Source: Chloroflexota bacterium | GTDB lineage: Bacteria; Chloroflexota; Anaerolineae; JAADDB01 | NCBI GenBank assembly: GCA_013154135.1 | Contig: JAADDB010000234.1 | Coordinates: 1-6,008, forward strand | Length of the DNA: 6,008 nt | Reading direction: 5' to 3' | Shown: piece by piece, positions 5,745 through 6,008 of the stretch | Layout of the letters: each line of letters opens with the position of its first letter | Position numbering within the stretch: position 1 is the stretch's first letter | Program-made: the position numbers and the translations under genes | Notes under the pieces: model-generated | Database searches by the model: none | What the model was told of the DNA's origin: nothing | What the model saw: only the letters and a program-made list of their open reading frames with translations

Positions 5745-5761
5745 GGCCCATGCATTGGGCC
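5745..5761. repeat. Short palindrome
   Basis: GGCCCA (5745-5750) and TGGGCC (5756-5761) are perfectly inverted around TGCAT. No T-run follows. It may be part of the cluster of hairpins downstream of the lipid kinase gene, or chance in GC-rich DNA. Confidence 0.3.
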
Positions 5762-5810
5762 GCCCATCACAGGCCGGATATGGCGATCCACGGCCGTTCA
5801 TCCGCCCCAG

Positions 5811-5827
5811 AGCCCCCGCAGGGGGCT
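5811..5827. repeat. GC-rich palindrome (first of a close pair)
   Basis: AGCCCCC (5811-5817) and GGGGGCT (5821-5827) form a perfect 7-bp stem with a GCA loop. TTCCCC follows, not a T-run, so it fits a REP-like palindrome or rho-independent-like 3' end stabiliser better than a classical terminator. Confidence 0.55.
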
Positions 5828-5839
5828 TCCCCAGATTTA

Positions 5840-5861
5840 GCCCGGGGGTTCAGCCCCGGGC
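5840..5861. repeat. GC-rich palindrome (second of a close pair), REP-like
   Basis: GCCCGGGG (5840-5847) and CCCCGGGC (5854-5861) form a perfect 8-bp, all-GC stem around GTTCAG. It lies 12 nt after the preceding palindrome. Paired GC-rich palindromes in an intergenic space are typical of REP/BIME-type dispersed repeats, often mobilised by IS200/IS605-related RAYT transposases. Whether it is repeated elsewhere in this genome cannot be seen here. Confidence 0.55.
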
Positions 5862-5962
5862 GATCGCGCATGACCACAAATCGCTGCTCACGAACGGCAG
5901 AGGCGCCCGGCCGTGCGCCCGCCTAGGACGGGGTGACGAAGGAGAAACCCGGCCTACCCCTC

Positions 5963-5990
5963 TTAATCGTTAATCGTTACTCGTTACTCC
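5963..5990. repeat. Heptanucleotide tandem repeat, four units
   Basis: Four consecutive 7-nt units: TTAATCG (5963-5969), TTAATCG (5970-5976), TTACTCG (5977-5983) and TTACTCC (5984-5990). They differ at the fourth position, with a final-base change in the last unit. The A/T-richer units stand out from the GC-rich surroundings. They resemble the heptameric short tandem repeats (STRR) known from cyanobacteria; that link is by form only. Confidence 0.7.
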
Positions 5991-6008
5991 ACAGCCCCGT
6001 CCGCCGCC

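Larger units (their letters stand above)
5691..6008. other. Non-coding region rich in palindromes and short repeats
   Basis: About 320 bp after the lipid kinase stop with no convincing gene. Open frames here are low-complexity in Pro, Arg and Gly and lack family motifs or ribosome-binding sites. It contains hairpins at 5715-5729, 5745-5761, 5811-5827 and 5840-5861 and a heptanucleotide tandem repeat at 5963-5990. I saw no tRNA or transposase remnant. Confidence 0.6.

Noticed and set aside
5662..5973. Open frames of about 100 codons after the lipid kinase (also 5618-5926)
   Set aside because: Translations are dominated by Pro, Arg, Gly and Ala, run through the palindromes, and lack a ribosome-binding site.

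Overview
The window is a GC-rich bacterial chromosomal segment with tightly packed genes. The mix of a selenoprotein-type SelD, a compact folate gene cluster, an MtnA-family isomerase and a lipid-kinase-type gene would fit Chloroflexota (Anaerolineae-like) or another deep-branching thermophilic or anaerobic lineage. That taxonomic guess is inference and weak. Nothing in the window looks phage-borne or like an insertion sequence.

Layout. (1) Positions 1-969, minus strand: selD (selenide, water dikinase), cut by the left window edge. It has an in-frame TGA exactly at the catalytic Cys position and a SECIS-like hairpin just downstream, so it is very probably a selenocysteine-containing SelD that ordinary gene calling would miss or truncate. 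(2) Positions 970-1327: divergent intergenic region with two candidate rightward promoters, a C-rich/G-rich strand-asymmetric tract and a possible 21-residue leader ORF. (3) Positions 1328-3581, plus strand: four genes with short gaps or overlaps, namely a pteridine-reductase-type SDR (FolM/PTR1-like), folB, folK and folE. (4) Positions 3593-4639: an MtnA/eIF2B-alpha-like sugar-phosphate isomerase, only 11 nt after folE. (5) Positions 4722-5690: a diacylglycerol/lipid kinase-family protein after an 82-nt gap that contains a weak terminator-like hairpin. (6) Positions 5691-6008: non-coding, with several GC-rich palindromes and a short heptanucleotide tandem repeat.

How the genes work together. 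FolE makes dihydroneopterin triphosphate from GTP, FolB cleaves dihydroneopterin to 6-hydroxymethyl-dihydropterin, and FolK pyrophosphorylates that product for dihydropteroate synthase, which is not in this window. The SDR carries the Asp-Tyr-Lys active site typical of FolM/PTR1 pterin reductases and may supply a dihydrofolate or dihydropterin reductase step. The isomerase shares the likely transcript but has no obvious role in folate synthesis; its phosphate-loop residue differs from classical MtnA. SelD makes selenophosphate for selenocysteine synthesis and, if the UGA is read as Sec, depends on its own product.

The strongest observation is the UGA-containing selD with its hairpin. I do not see a wholly new multi-gene system here; the other items are smaller leads.
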